From: Sycon ciliatum
Taxonomy: Eukaryota > Porifera > Calcarea > Leucosolenida > Sycettidae
DNA length: 64,000 nt
Direction: 5' to 3'
Assembly (NCBI RefSeq): GCF_964019385.1
Contig: NC_088654.1
Span: 18,152,287 to 18,216,286, forward strand
The position numbers and the translations under genes are program-made. Shown here one piece after another: positions 13,201-21,842 of this stretch. The notes under the pieces were generated by a model. The model searched no databases and had not been told where the DNA came from. It saw only the letters and a list, made by a program, of their open reading frames with translations. How positions within the stretch are numbered: the stretch's first letter is position 1; each line of letters begins with the position of its first letter.

Positions 13201-13451
13201 AGCTGTACCTTTGCACTTGTGTACTGCCTTCTCAGCATATCTGCAAACTGCTTCACAGCTTCGGGCAGCGAACGTCCGCACTCTCCAGAGGTAGTCGATG
13301 TATGGCCACGTCTTCCTGGTAGCGGTGCTTGGCAATGCCTGCTGTTGGCTTGTTGAACGTGAGAAAGCCCTGGCGATGCATCGGTGTCACATGTACTCTC
13401 TCCATGGCTGGCGACCGCCGGGCTGATTTCTTTTGCATTTCTCTCCGCCAT
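10263..13451 (-). CDS. NACHT-LRR (NLR) protein, copy A, intact
   Basis: One long exon encodes 1062 residues. The N-terminal 165 residues show no recognisable CARD, PYD or DEATH domain. The NACHT NTPase follows: Walker A ACAGAGKTT at about 169-177, Walker B LLIVFDGLDE at about 246-255, and a sensor-type LLTSRHS at about 280-286. A helical/winged-helix region ends in QWQFSHLSIQECLASHY, a motif shared by animal NLRs. A Ser/Thr-rich linker precedes RNase-inhibitor-type LRRs from about residue 770 to the C-terminus. Animal NLRs are cytoplasmic ligand sensors that oligomerise through NACHT; that role is inferred from family. The start is placed at MAERNAKE because homology with copies B and C collapses upstream of it. 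Another exon could follow, since the last codons overlap a weak donor-like AG|GTAC. Confidence 0.9.
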   Translation of the reverse strand: MAERNAKEISPAVASHGESTCDTDASPGLSHVQQANSRHCQAPLPGRRGHTSTTSGECGRSLPEAVKQFADMLRRQYTSAKVQLGRGMSAKPNKHSLDKIYVNLVVVPREELSSLNEQTFFGSQSDMQKLSHVFSRVADRVTHVELASMFDFDESEMAEDESVRVLAVACAGAGKTTVFLLKGPLDWARGVIWHEFDVVSALVLRDRSVRHASNIIDLLRLEEHGIVDKQEQKEIAAFIHANPHRLLIVFDGLDETVLDDCSDFVRGIICGEKLKGVRILLTSRHSAEVMKLSTSCPFDRRVEVLGFTKENVREYVNNVLPCEQAECLLEQVDGDPSLLALMQTPFFTQSTCDVYRSCGSVPSSLFGIFTALILSVIRQNTGSVHKDWSSVGRVLREQILELGHFAFLMLVEKKILFTDADLEGQQLSGEARSLGLLVACEPLSYPSVNQWQFSHLSIQECLASHYIACSSPNAGDIEFLVRQVGALTGHLSTFWCLLASQLAPDVKEALIAAILTQPVPMEDDIEKLSAGRDVIHFLRSSEDDLVDVAEVLCDHLDQGSVDTLARCLLTDLLPTGETVTQAMDDALPNAFSSCLLDYVRALLQLWRRKVPRASVKMLAGALNKFHPPASRAVLEYVQSKCSEPLASPVYCSTNTSNSPPSTASNTSSYTDSSGDRSVLQTQGTVVLSSRDGTREHFTLVHRRLLLLACRVYAQPSAPSTDTETVEGACIFSPSPSLGEALEHFGFDFYNIILTVTDCHLLSSVLEHHNKHIDYIAVQNCQINDENYEQLLPGLRHCQRLRSLDISYNPITDHQTTPLINTIRANNASLGKFHAAGLDLSSSGYARLVPSLAQCSALITIRIGGSKCQVVKTNVLIALFLLAYCRPLLSPMFHFYIDDQGLVWLFPLLIRRPLRGFGLCQAGLTVSSAPLVRHVLSVHSGYLQRLELDANSLSDMFLSIIAPGLKKCRNLRSLVLGFTGLTSQSLAILAEILASCSTLMVLRIDDNDFRLSVNETSAHFASAVRRSRELRMLEMPDRDLVNDHLVQLLDSVAATTSLYIRYT

Positions 13452-13827
13452 TGAAAACTCACGTGAACGGGAGAATCTTGTTTGAGAAGTGACTTTTCGG
13501 ATATTACGTGGCTACCCCTAGCCCGATCAATCACCACAGCTTGTGGGCTAGGGCGATCAGTTACTCGTTGCTAGAACTCAATACAACTGCTCGCAAACAT
13601 GACCCTCACTCTCTTTGTTGAAACACCTTAGACTGTAGCGTAGGTCCGGCGCTGTGTCCAAAATTTCCTGTTCTCCGTTTTGTAATATGCTTGCAAATGA
13701 TTGCAAAGCCCAACGCACTGGACGCACAGTGCAGTCCATGCAACCAGGAGCTGGAACTGCATGGAAATCTCACTCTGTTCACTGTGGACCTACGACTACG
13801 ATTGCTACGAACCAACCCGCGATATTC
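13452..13827. promoter_or_regulatory. 5' flank of NLR copy A
   Basis: This stretch shares blocks with the 5' flanks of copies B (30878-31330) and C (38963-39310), for example CAGCTTGTGGGC and TCCAAAATTTCCTGTT. It presumably carries the promoter and 5' UTR, but no TATA box or initiator could be assigned. Only its position and cross-copy conservation support the call. Confidence 0.4.
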
Positions 13828-14582
13828 ATGTTAAAACAAAATGGCGTCACGATTTATTGAAAGTGGTATAGTTGGTGGGACGAGTGTTCAAAACCATTTG
13901 AACTTCATACTGTTCGTCTTCTTTTTGACATGCTCTCTTTCCATCGTCCTTTGCTTTTGTTTGTTGTGAGCTGTTTTGGCTTTCTCCTGTACCTCTGGGG
14001 GATGCCAAGTGATGGTTTTGAGAGGCTGGTGATGGCTGTGAGCGAGAGTTTGCCGATCGGCGTCGTCCTCGCTGTAGCGATGAAAATACTAGTTACTGCG
14101 CACCTGGCAGATATCACAACACGTCGGAGCGTCCAGGAGCAAAGGAATCTTGGGTTTTCACTGGAATCTAGTTCCTCCAGCATCGTGTAGCCCACCGTCG
14201 GCGAATGGCGGTCCAGAAAGGTCGAACCTGGTCTTCTGCAGCATCTCGCAGTCCTGCGAGGCACACTGAATACGCCTGTCATGTATTCTACAAATAAAAA
14301 TCACGAAGTAGTGGACTTTATAGTGATGAGTCTATCCTGTATGCTGCAAAAGACACAGGAAATGTGACTGGTGTCTGTACACTCAGTGACTGGACGCCAA
14401 CACCCCAGTCTTCTCCTGCAGGATCTGTTTGACATTGACATTATGCAGTAGGTCGGCATTGACCTGGTTTGGCAGCTATCGTAATAGTATCTGCCTGGTT
14501 GGATGTAGCAGGTTGGCGTTTGCTCGTCGTCCAGTCCGGAATTTTCTTGTAACTCACGGTGGAGTACGTGCAGGGTTTGTGA
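13828..14582 (+). repeat. Left arm of long inverted repeat (about 755 bp)
   Basis: This arm matches the reverse complement of 19508-20251 with only scattered differences and small indels. It starts at TGTTAAAACAAAATGGCG. The plus strand holds an 86-codon frame (13930-14190) and the minus strand a 125-codon frame (13905-14282). Both frames are also open in the other arm. Neither product is recognised; the plus-strand product begins with a hydrophobic stretch (LLLFVVSCFGFLLYLWG). Confidence 0.85.
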
Positions 14583-16163
14583 TCATCCCTGTTCACTTCA
14601 ATATTATACAAACACAACGTTCCCTTTGTCACTCATCTTATCCTGAGTACTGAATTTGCCGCGCGAGTGACAATATTGCACCACACTTGTCACAACCTAC
14701 CGCCACTGCTGGCGGTGGCGACTGGTTCGTCAATGGCGGTGACCAGGCTGACTGACTAGCTTCGAGACAGCGGCCTCGTTGTCAACCCCGCGGCAGCCTA
14801 AAGGTTGATTTTATCGATCCAGCCTCAGCGCCATGTTGACGATGCCTTAGTGACTGTGTGTCATGGATTACCTTGCCATCAGCGGTCATTGCCGTCCACC
14901 TTGGTGCAGCCCTCAACAACTGGCTGAGCCCATGGGAGTCTGAAGTGGACAAAGTTGTTGCCAAAGTAGCTCAGAAGATTGGTGCATCGTGGTGTAGGTG
15001 GGCACATAACTAGGACTTCCCAGCGCCTATTTGTCCAGGCTGCGATACTATGTGACATGCTGTACTGCACATTCTTTTCAGCACTGCAAGGCCGGCAGCT
15101 GGACCGACTGCAGGGGCCCCGCACATGCAGGCCGCCTGTTGCCAGTGCAGCATTCTGGAGCGTTCTTTCCTTCTGAGATCCGTGGAATAATAACTTTCTT
15201 TGCTCCAAAGCAAGTTGCTTACCTTTCTGCTGTGCTCCCAGTGTCCTTACAACAATAACCTACAGCAATGTTTTATTTTCCTTTCCATTCCCCAACCAAT
15301 GAATACTATAATGTCGATTCTATTTCTGAATACTTTACAGTGCGTTTTTTTATAACAGACCATTGTCGATTTTGATTTTTTAGTTTGTTCTCATTCCAAA
15401 TTTGAAATTTTTTCTTCACAGCTGCGTTTGTGTGGGTCTTGGATCGAAGAAAATTAAGTTTGGGAGTCGGAATAATAATAATTGTCAAAGTTAGATATTC
15501 GGCCGGGTTTCGGCTGGAAATCCGGTTTTAAATGGTTTTCAGTGGATTTTGATTTTTTAAACAGAAGTTTTAGCCAGGAAAGCTCATCACTTGCATGGTG
15601 CCCGGCATGAGTTCGAATCCAGTACAGTTCACCTTGATTCTTTTTTTTCTTTTCTTTTTCGGTATACTGTAGCACAGCGCATGCATGTACATGTACATGC
15701 ACATGGCCGGCTGTGCAGTTGTGCACTGCTGTCTGCAGTTCTCCTAACCTTTGTAGGAAATCAGTGAGTCGTGGCTTTTCACGACTTACTGTGGCAAACT
15801 GTACTGGATAATTCAAATCCTGTATTGCAATTAGCTCAATAAATCAAAACATTCCAGCATGCATGTAGGAAACTTCCCTCGATCCCTGAAAGAATGCAGT
15901 GAAAATTCAAACACCACAACAAATCACAAAGGCAATTCACACAGCTCCCATAAAGAGACTAACAAAAAGGAAGCATGAGCAGTTTTACAAACACACCAAC
16001 ACACACAATGCAAATAGGTCACAGTTGTGTCTGGTTCAACATCTGCGAATAGTAGAAGACCAGCGAGGAACGAAACGGCCCCAATAATTCCGTGTTTTGT
16101 GTTGCACTTGTGACGACAGTATTACACAGTGAACAGATGTGCTCGGACAGCCGACGACGTATA
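14583..16163. other. interior of inverted-repeat segment, no gene seen
   Basis: No coding sequence is supported. Short AT-rich stretches occur (15305-15500, 15636-15660). It may hold decayed transposon sequence, but nothing recognisable was found. Confidence 0.4.
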
Positions 16164-16859
16164 TCATCGTTGGCGCCGGCCTCCAGTCACGAACACATCG
16201 GCGCAGTTTTTCACGAATCTGTCCCGTCCACCAGTATGCAGAATAACGCGCTTGCCTTTACCTGATGGTGCTTCATTTGGTTGCTTGCCACTCCTGTCAC
16301 CATTGTCGTACCACCTCCTAGTACCTGTGTGATGCGCATTGACCCACGTCTCATCCAGGTATGTCTCACAGGTAGCGATGCCGCCATGACACAATCCTGT
16401 GCTGTTCCATCATTATTTGTGTGATACCTCTGGTCTTGCCACACTGGAATCCCATGGAACAACCATTTCCAAGAGCTAGTTTTGCTCATGTCTGGAAAAT
16501 CGTCGATGGTTTCTCTGCAGCGAGCAGGAACTTTGTCCAGTGTTGGGTCCTCCTTCGCAGCATAGAATCCGTAAATTATTTCTTATACAGTCCAAAGCAA
16601 ATCCGTCAGGGTTGAGTGGTTTCATGGCACGAGTCTCACATCGGGGATTGTCACTCTCGTTGCCTTCATCACTGGAGACAGACAAGGCCAACGCAGCACG
16701 CTGATTTTCGCCGTCAGCATCCCTGGTACATCTGTTCATGGTGGAAATGCTGACGCCACACGCAACAGCAGCATGACGAATGGAATACTTGGGGCCAATT
16801 CGATGCCCAGCCATTGTTCTCCTCGTCTTCGCAACAAATTGTAAAACAGACACCACCAT
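16164..16859 (-). pseudogene. Broken IS630/Tc1-type transposase remnant
   Basis: Two minus-strand frames together resemble a eukaryotic IS630-Tc1-mariner transposase. Upstream (16476-16859) is a helix-turn-helix-like start (GPKYSIRHAAVACGVSISTM). Downstream in another frame (16164-16394) is the catalytic signature YLDETWVNAHHT, then W-D and PSGKGKRVILHTGG, matching the D-E-T-W-V-N and GKG-R-I-H-G pattern of the DDE core. Later catalytic motifs (second D and the final D/E) were not found. A frame change and the loss of the C-terminal half make it non-functional. It lies inside the 13.8-20.25 kb inverted-repeat segment and could have been its transposase, or an older nested insertion. Confidence 0.65.
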
Positions 16860-16989
16860 GTACCATGGCCCGTTCGCGTTTTGTTATAATTATGTGGCAT
16901 GTCGAGAGAACAAGTTGCCACGAACGAAAAGACACTCGAGAAAAAGCAAAATAGGGCCACAGAGCAGTCAGCAACAAAATGATTCCTCA

Positions 16990-17351
16990 GGCCACGAGGC
17001 AAGGAGCTCGAAGGACACTCTGAACAAGATGGCGAAATGCCACGAGTCACACCTGGTTTTTCGAATTTCGCGCGCAGATTTTCGTGACGCAACTCGCATG
17101 ACATTTTCTCAAAAGTGTCCTTGAGTACGTTCTCAAGGTTTTCAGAGTCTATTATAAAAAAACGCACTGTAGTGTGTGCCCGCACACGCACGTGTGTGTG
17201 TGTATGACTCACCCGCCACTCGAAGTTCTGTTCCCCATTACTGGAACACTGCCTGTCCTTTCAGGACCTGCCATCATCTGCGGATGGGCATTCAATGATT
17301 GTATTGTGTGTGTGTTTCGTTCAGAATCAGATCCGCTATCGTTGCTATAAG
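16990..17351 (-). other. Exon-like coding fragments, unassigned
   Basis: Two minus-strand pieces look like exons. One runs from a TCTTATAG acceptor to a GTGAGTC donor (about 17213-17351; SNDSGSDSERN...RTSSGG). The other begins after a pyrimidine-rich acceptor ending ATAATAG near 17150 (DSENLENVLKDTFEKM...). Their phases do not join directly, and no family is recognised. They may be upstream exons of the decayed transposon gene next door. Confidence 0.3.
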
Positions 17352-18150
17352 AGAAAATCTGTGGGTTCACATCCACTGCATTTGTAGATTTGCGTGCTTT
17401 TCTCGCCACGGGCGCATACATGGGACATTGTGTGTGTGTGTGCGTGCGTCTGTGTGTATGGGGATATTGTCTGTATCGGCTTTTGGTACTAATGTTCAGG
17501 TCTGTGCTTGCATGTGTGAACATGAAATTGTTCGGTTCTGTGCATGCTATTGCTATGTTGTATATTATTGTATGCATGTGTGCATTTCCACGAACAGTGT
17601 AGATGAGCGTGGAGAGTGCATTCATCCCTCATCAACCACTTCCCCTTGTGCTTACGAGAGTTTTTTCTGCGTACCTCTCATTTTTGTTTGTTTCTCTCTG
17701 ATACTGTATTGATGCCGGTACCTGTACCTCGATGTGTTCCTCTATCTGCAGTCGCCTTTATCCTTCAGTCAAGTTAACGTTTATTGTGCTCTATTTATCG
17801 TGCGAATCAAAATAAACGAAAATAACACAAGTCATGCTAGAGTGACGACATGTGCGTGTAGTAGGGTTGATGCGATGGGACGTTATAATTAGGTGGAACA
17901 GAACACACATTGGGCAGATTGATTGGGCATCAGTGATTGTGCTCAGTCCAAACAGTGAACATAATAATTATCTCCAGTGACAGACTGTAGCGGCTAGCCT
18001 CCAATAGGTAGCTGGCACTAGTCGCTACTGCTTGTTTGACAGGTGCCGCCAGAACCCCTGTTGTGTCATGCTATAGATGCACATGCCCTATTCTGGGGCA
18101 TACTGAGGTACTTTGATTTTGTTGACTGCATGTAGACAGCATCCAATAGT

Positions 18151-19189
18151 AGTACTTCCTCCGCGTCATCGAAATTGTCGCAGTTTGACTAGTGACTTGT
18201 CACTTGTTACTGACAACTTCATAAGCTAAGCCATTGAAAACTTATTGCACAGTATGATAGTCTGAAGACTAGAGTAACGTTCCAGGACAGTGGGACTGAG
18301 AGTTTTCATGCAGAGATGAAGTCCTCGTCGTCGCTGATGTCAATGGACGCAAAAATATCGTTCCGAAATATTTCAAGGAAGGTTGAAAGTTGGTCGCGCC
18401 TCATCTCAAACGTTTTGACTTTCTCCGCAGGACAAGAGCTGCTATGCTTGTCGTCTGCTAGCTCTGGATGATTTCTACTTCACCACCAACGACGCCTAGT
18501 AAGAATACACGATCGTTGCGAGGTCCGTTGATTACCGTCGGCGGATTCACCTCGATCTTGAAATGACCTTTTTTTAGCCGTGGCATGCCCATTTATTTTA
18601 GCTGTGTGGTCACAGCTCATGCAGGTAAGTGTACTATCACGTCCAGCGCGCCCTCTTTTTCAGCATCACTGCCCGGCTGTGATTCACTGGTATACCTAGG
18701 TACGGCACCTGCGCGTGCATCGCTAGCACTACGTGTAGAGTCTACACGGCTCTTGCAGGTACAATCATGTACTGAGTGTCTCGGCCAGAGCGACAAATTT
18801 TATCGCTGTTGCAGGCATTTAGTTTGCTGTCCCCTCGATGTTTCTCCAAGCTCTGCCACTTGTTCCACGAAGTCATTCTCACCCCAGCTAAGGTAAAACA
18901 GTGATGAGGCTTGAGTGAATGGCCATAAGCACGAGAAATGTGCAGGCTGCAACGCTTGACTGATCTCAGCGAGTCGAAATTACCATCGCAGCGACATCAG
19001 CGAAGAAATTGCGTCTAGTTCAAAAATTCCAGCTTCCAATAACAGAAAATAGAACTTTGCCGTCACCCTATACTGATGACCATCGCCTATGTCCGATTCC
19101 TTGCCTCTGGTACGAGTGCTGGTGAGTAAATACCCCGTTTTATATCAAAAGTCAAACTGCGACAATTTCGATGACGCGGAGGAAGTACT
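18151..19189. mobile_element. 1.04-kb element with 40-bp terminal inverted repeats
   Basis: 18151-18190 and 19150-19189 are exact 40-bp reverse complements (AGTACTTCCTCCGCGTCATC...). Between them are coding-like minus-strand pieces described separately. It is nested within the larger inverted-repeat segment. No transposase motif was recognised, so it is probably a non-autonomous DNA transposon that captured or retains part of a gene. Confidence 0.7.
18311..18605 (-). pseudogene. Unknown coding remnant inside TIR element, frameshifted
   Basis: A 42-codon frame starts at an ATG near 18590 (MPRLKKGHFKIEVNPPTVIN...) and ends within 40 bp of a second frame (+1 relative) that continues ...PAEKVKTFEMRRDQLSTFLE...DISDDEDFISA and stops near 18312. 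The mixed hydrophobic/charged composition of both looks like real protein, and the overlap suggests one reading frame split by an indel. Just upstream (about 18620-18760) is another coding-like piece rich in Ser/Asp/Glu. No family is recognised. Confidence 0.35.
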
Positions 19190-19507
19190 CGTAGACCTTG
19201 GCTCTTTGTAGGTCAACCACCATCGCATGGATCGATCGGTGACTACGCACTTGGAGGTTGGAATAGCCCACGCTGAACAGATCTTGCCATGGCCCAGGGA
19301 GTGAACTCGCTTACTCGACTATCCCGGTTTTAGTTAACGAGCATGAGTGGCGCAATTTGTCCATACCATGTTGCGAGCTCACAGTTGTTTGGGCAGGTTT
19401 TGAGCTGCACCACGAAACAAAGCGAAATAACGGCGTGACTGTAGAGCAAGGAAGCGGCGAGACGGCACTTTCAGGACGAGACAGGCAGTAGAGATGTGTT
19501 CACAGCA

Positions 19508-20251
19508 CGAGCAAACCCTGCCGGTACTCCGCAGTTACAAGAAAATGTCGGACTGGACGACGCGCCAATGCAAACCTGCTACATCCAACCAGGCAGATAG
19601 CTGCCAAACCAGGCCAATGTCGACCCACTGCATACCGGTATGTCAATGTCAAACAGATCCTGCAGGAGAAGACTGGGATGATATTGGCGTCCAGTGTACG
19701 GACACCAGTCACATTTCCTGTGTCTTTTGCAGCATACAGGATAGACTCATCACTATAAAGTCCACTACTTCGTGATTTTTATTTGTGGAATACATGACAG
19801 GCGTATTCAGTGTGCCTCGCAGGACTGCGAGATGCTGCAGAAGACCAGGTTCGACCTTTCTGGACGGCCATTCACCGACGGTGGGCTACACGATGCTGGA
19901 GGAACTAGATTCCAGTGAAAACCCAAGATTCCTTTGCTCCTGGACGCTCCGACGTGTTGTGATATCTGCCAGGTGCGCAGTAACTAGTATTTTCATCGCT
20001 ATAGCGAGGACGACGCCGATCGGCAAACTCTCGCTCACAGCCATCACTAGCCTCTCAAAACCATCACTTGGCATCCCCCAGAGGTATAGGAGAAAGCCAA
20101 AACAGCTCTCAACAAACAAAAGCTAAGGACGATGGAAAGAGAGCATGTCAAAAAGAAGACGAACAGTATGAAGTTCAAATGGGTTTGAACACTCGTACCA
20201 CCAACTATACCACTTTCAATAAATCGTGACGCCATTTTGTTTTAACACGCA
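19508..20251 (-). repeat. Right arm of long inverted repeat (about 745 bp)
   Basis: Reverse complement of 13828-14582. It ends at ...CGCCATTTTGTTTTAACA. The hydrophobic-start frame is present here as 19886-20119 on the minus strand (77 codons) and the antisense frame as 19785-20126 on the plus strand. Confidence 0.85.
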
Positions 20252-21842
20252 TACGGTCCACTCCTACTACTACTGGCCCTAGCCAGACACAAGGATGGGC
20301 GGCTAGATCGGACTACATGTAGTACAGAGTATGCTGTAGCACGAATTGCACAGATTGCGACACATTAGTTTCTGCTGTAGAGATTTCCTTCAGCCTTTTT
20401 CAGGCTCAGCCGGGAGTATGCATGATCTACGTGGATGGGCTAGTGCTGAACCGCAAAGTGACAGCACATTCCACGACTGATAGCAGCATGCTAGCGCTAA
20501 CGACTTCTTTGCTGTGCGCGACAGAACTAGTCGACTGTAGACTTTCGCCATCACTTATAAGCTTAGTGTCAGTGATAAGTTTTTGCGCTGCTACATTTCA
20601 TTCAAACTCATCCAGTTGATTCCATACCTGGTCGAACGGACTTGTTTTTGTTCATGCAGTGCTGTTCCAATCGTGTGGCCATAGAAGATACTGATTCAAT
20701 GACACAGGTACAGTATTGAAGATTCAATGACTAAAAGCAAAAGCAAACTACATGTACTAGACTGAGCCAGTTTTGACATTTTTGTTTGGGATATTCTCAT
20801 TTCGCTGTATGATGGCCACATACACGTGCTGCCATTTGGAATGATGATAGCAAAGATTACAAGTATGATGGAGCCTCCCCTACCCGTGACTTTCACAACC
20901 ATGTAACGTGTCTGTACTTGGTAAGCGTGTTATCAAGATGTACACCGATGGAATCGTGGCTGATGCAACAAAGGCAATGAGTGTTCTCTCGCAAGGATAT
21001 TGAAGATTTCAATGTTGAGGACAGTAGATGTCCTGTGTCTTGCCATTTTTCTATCAACATACTCAAACATCCATTGCTGTGTGAGGGTCTTGCGTGTTCG
21101 CAAGTACAAGTACAAGTACAAGTACGTGTCATGATCGACATGACTGTAGTTAGTTGCATTCCAATCCCTACTAGACCCTAGCTACATCCGCAGTGCCATA
21201 CTGTCATCCCATAGCTCTGCTGTGTGCCACGTGCTGGTCTCCTACTTACCGGCGTAGGGTCTTTGGCAAATAAATTACTTGGAGTTTGACAGCCCCGAAG
21301 TAAATGAAAAAAATAATAGTGTATTATAGGAGACACCGCGTTCCCTAGTGTCGTCTCAGACGAACTGAGCAAAGCAGGACTGTGGCACTAAGATTTCAGG
21401 TGGTCCGGCTAAATGGGATGCAATCATCATGTGCAGTCGTGATCAAAGAAATCAGACTCAGCAGCCAAAAGCATCACCTCATTTTCATTTCAATAAACAC
21501 ATGTAATATCGAGAAAACAACAAGCAAGGGTGGCAGGGGCCGCTTTCAACTTGCACAGCAACACAAGAACTACTGGCGCTGGATAAAGAGACAATCTGCC
21601 GTTACATACCTATCCTCAGTGACAAAGTCAAAGGTACAGTACGGGAGGAATGCATCATGCATATCCCGTCTTGACCCTCATGCATTGTACAAGTATGCAC
21701 ATCATGACTGTACATCCGCAGCACGCATGCATCACTCCAGCTTGATTTGGTCGAACACCTCAGTCCTCAGTGACTGATGGGCTAGCAGCGTGCATCTGAA
21801 ATCCCTGGCAACTGGCAACTATGCAAACAAGACTGACAACTA

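Noticed and set aside
18585..18896. 103-codon plus-strand Cys/Ser-rich ORF
   Set aside because: The minus strand of the same region reads as better protein-like fragments, and no domain is visible on the plus strand.
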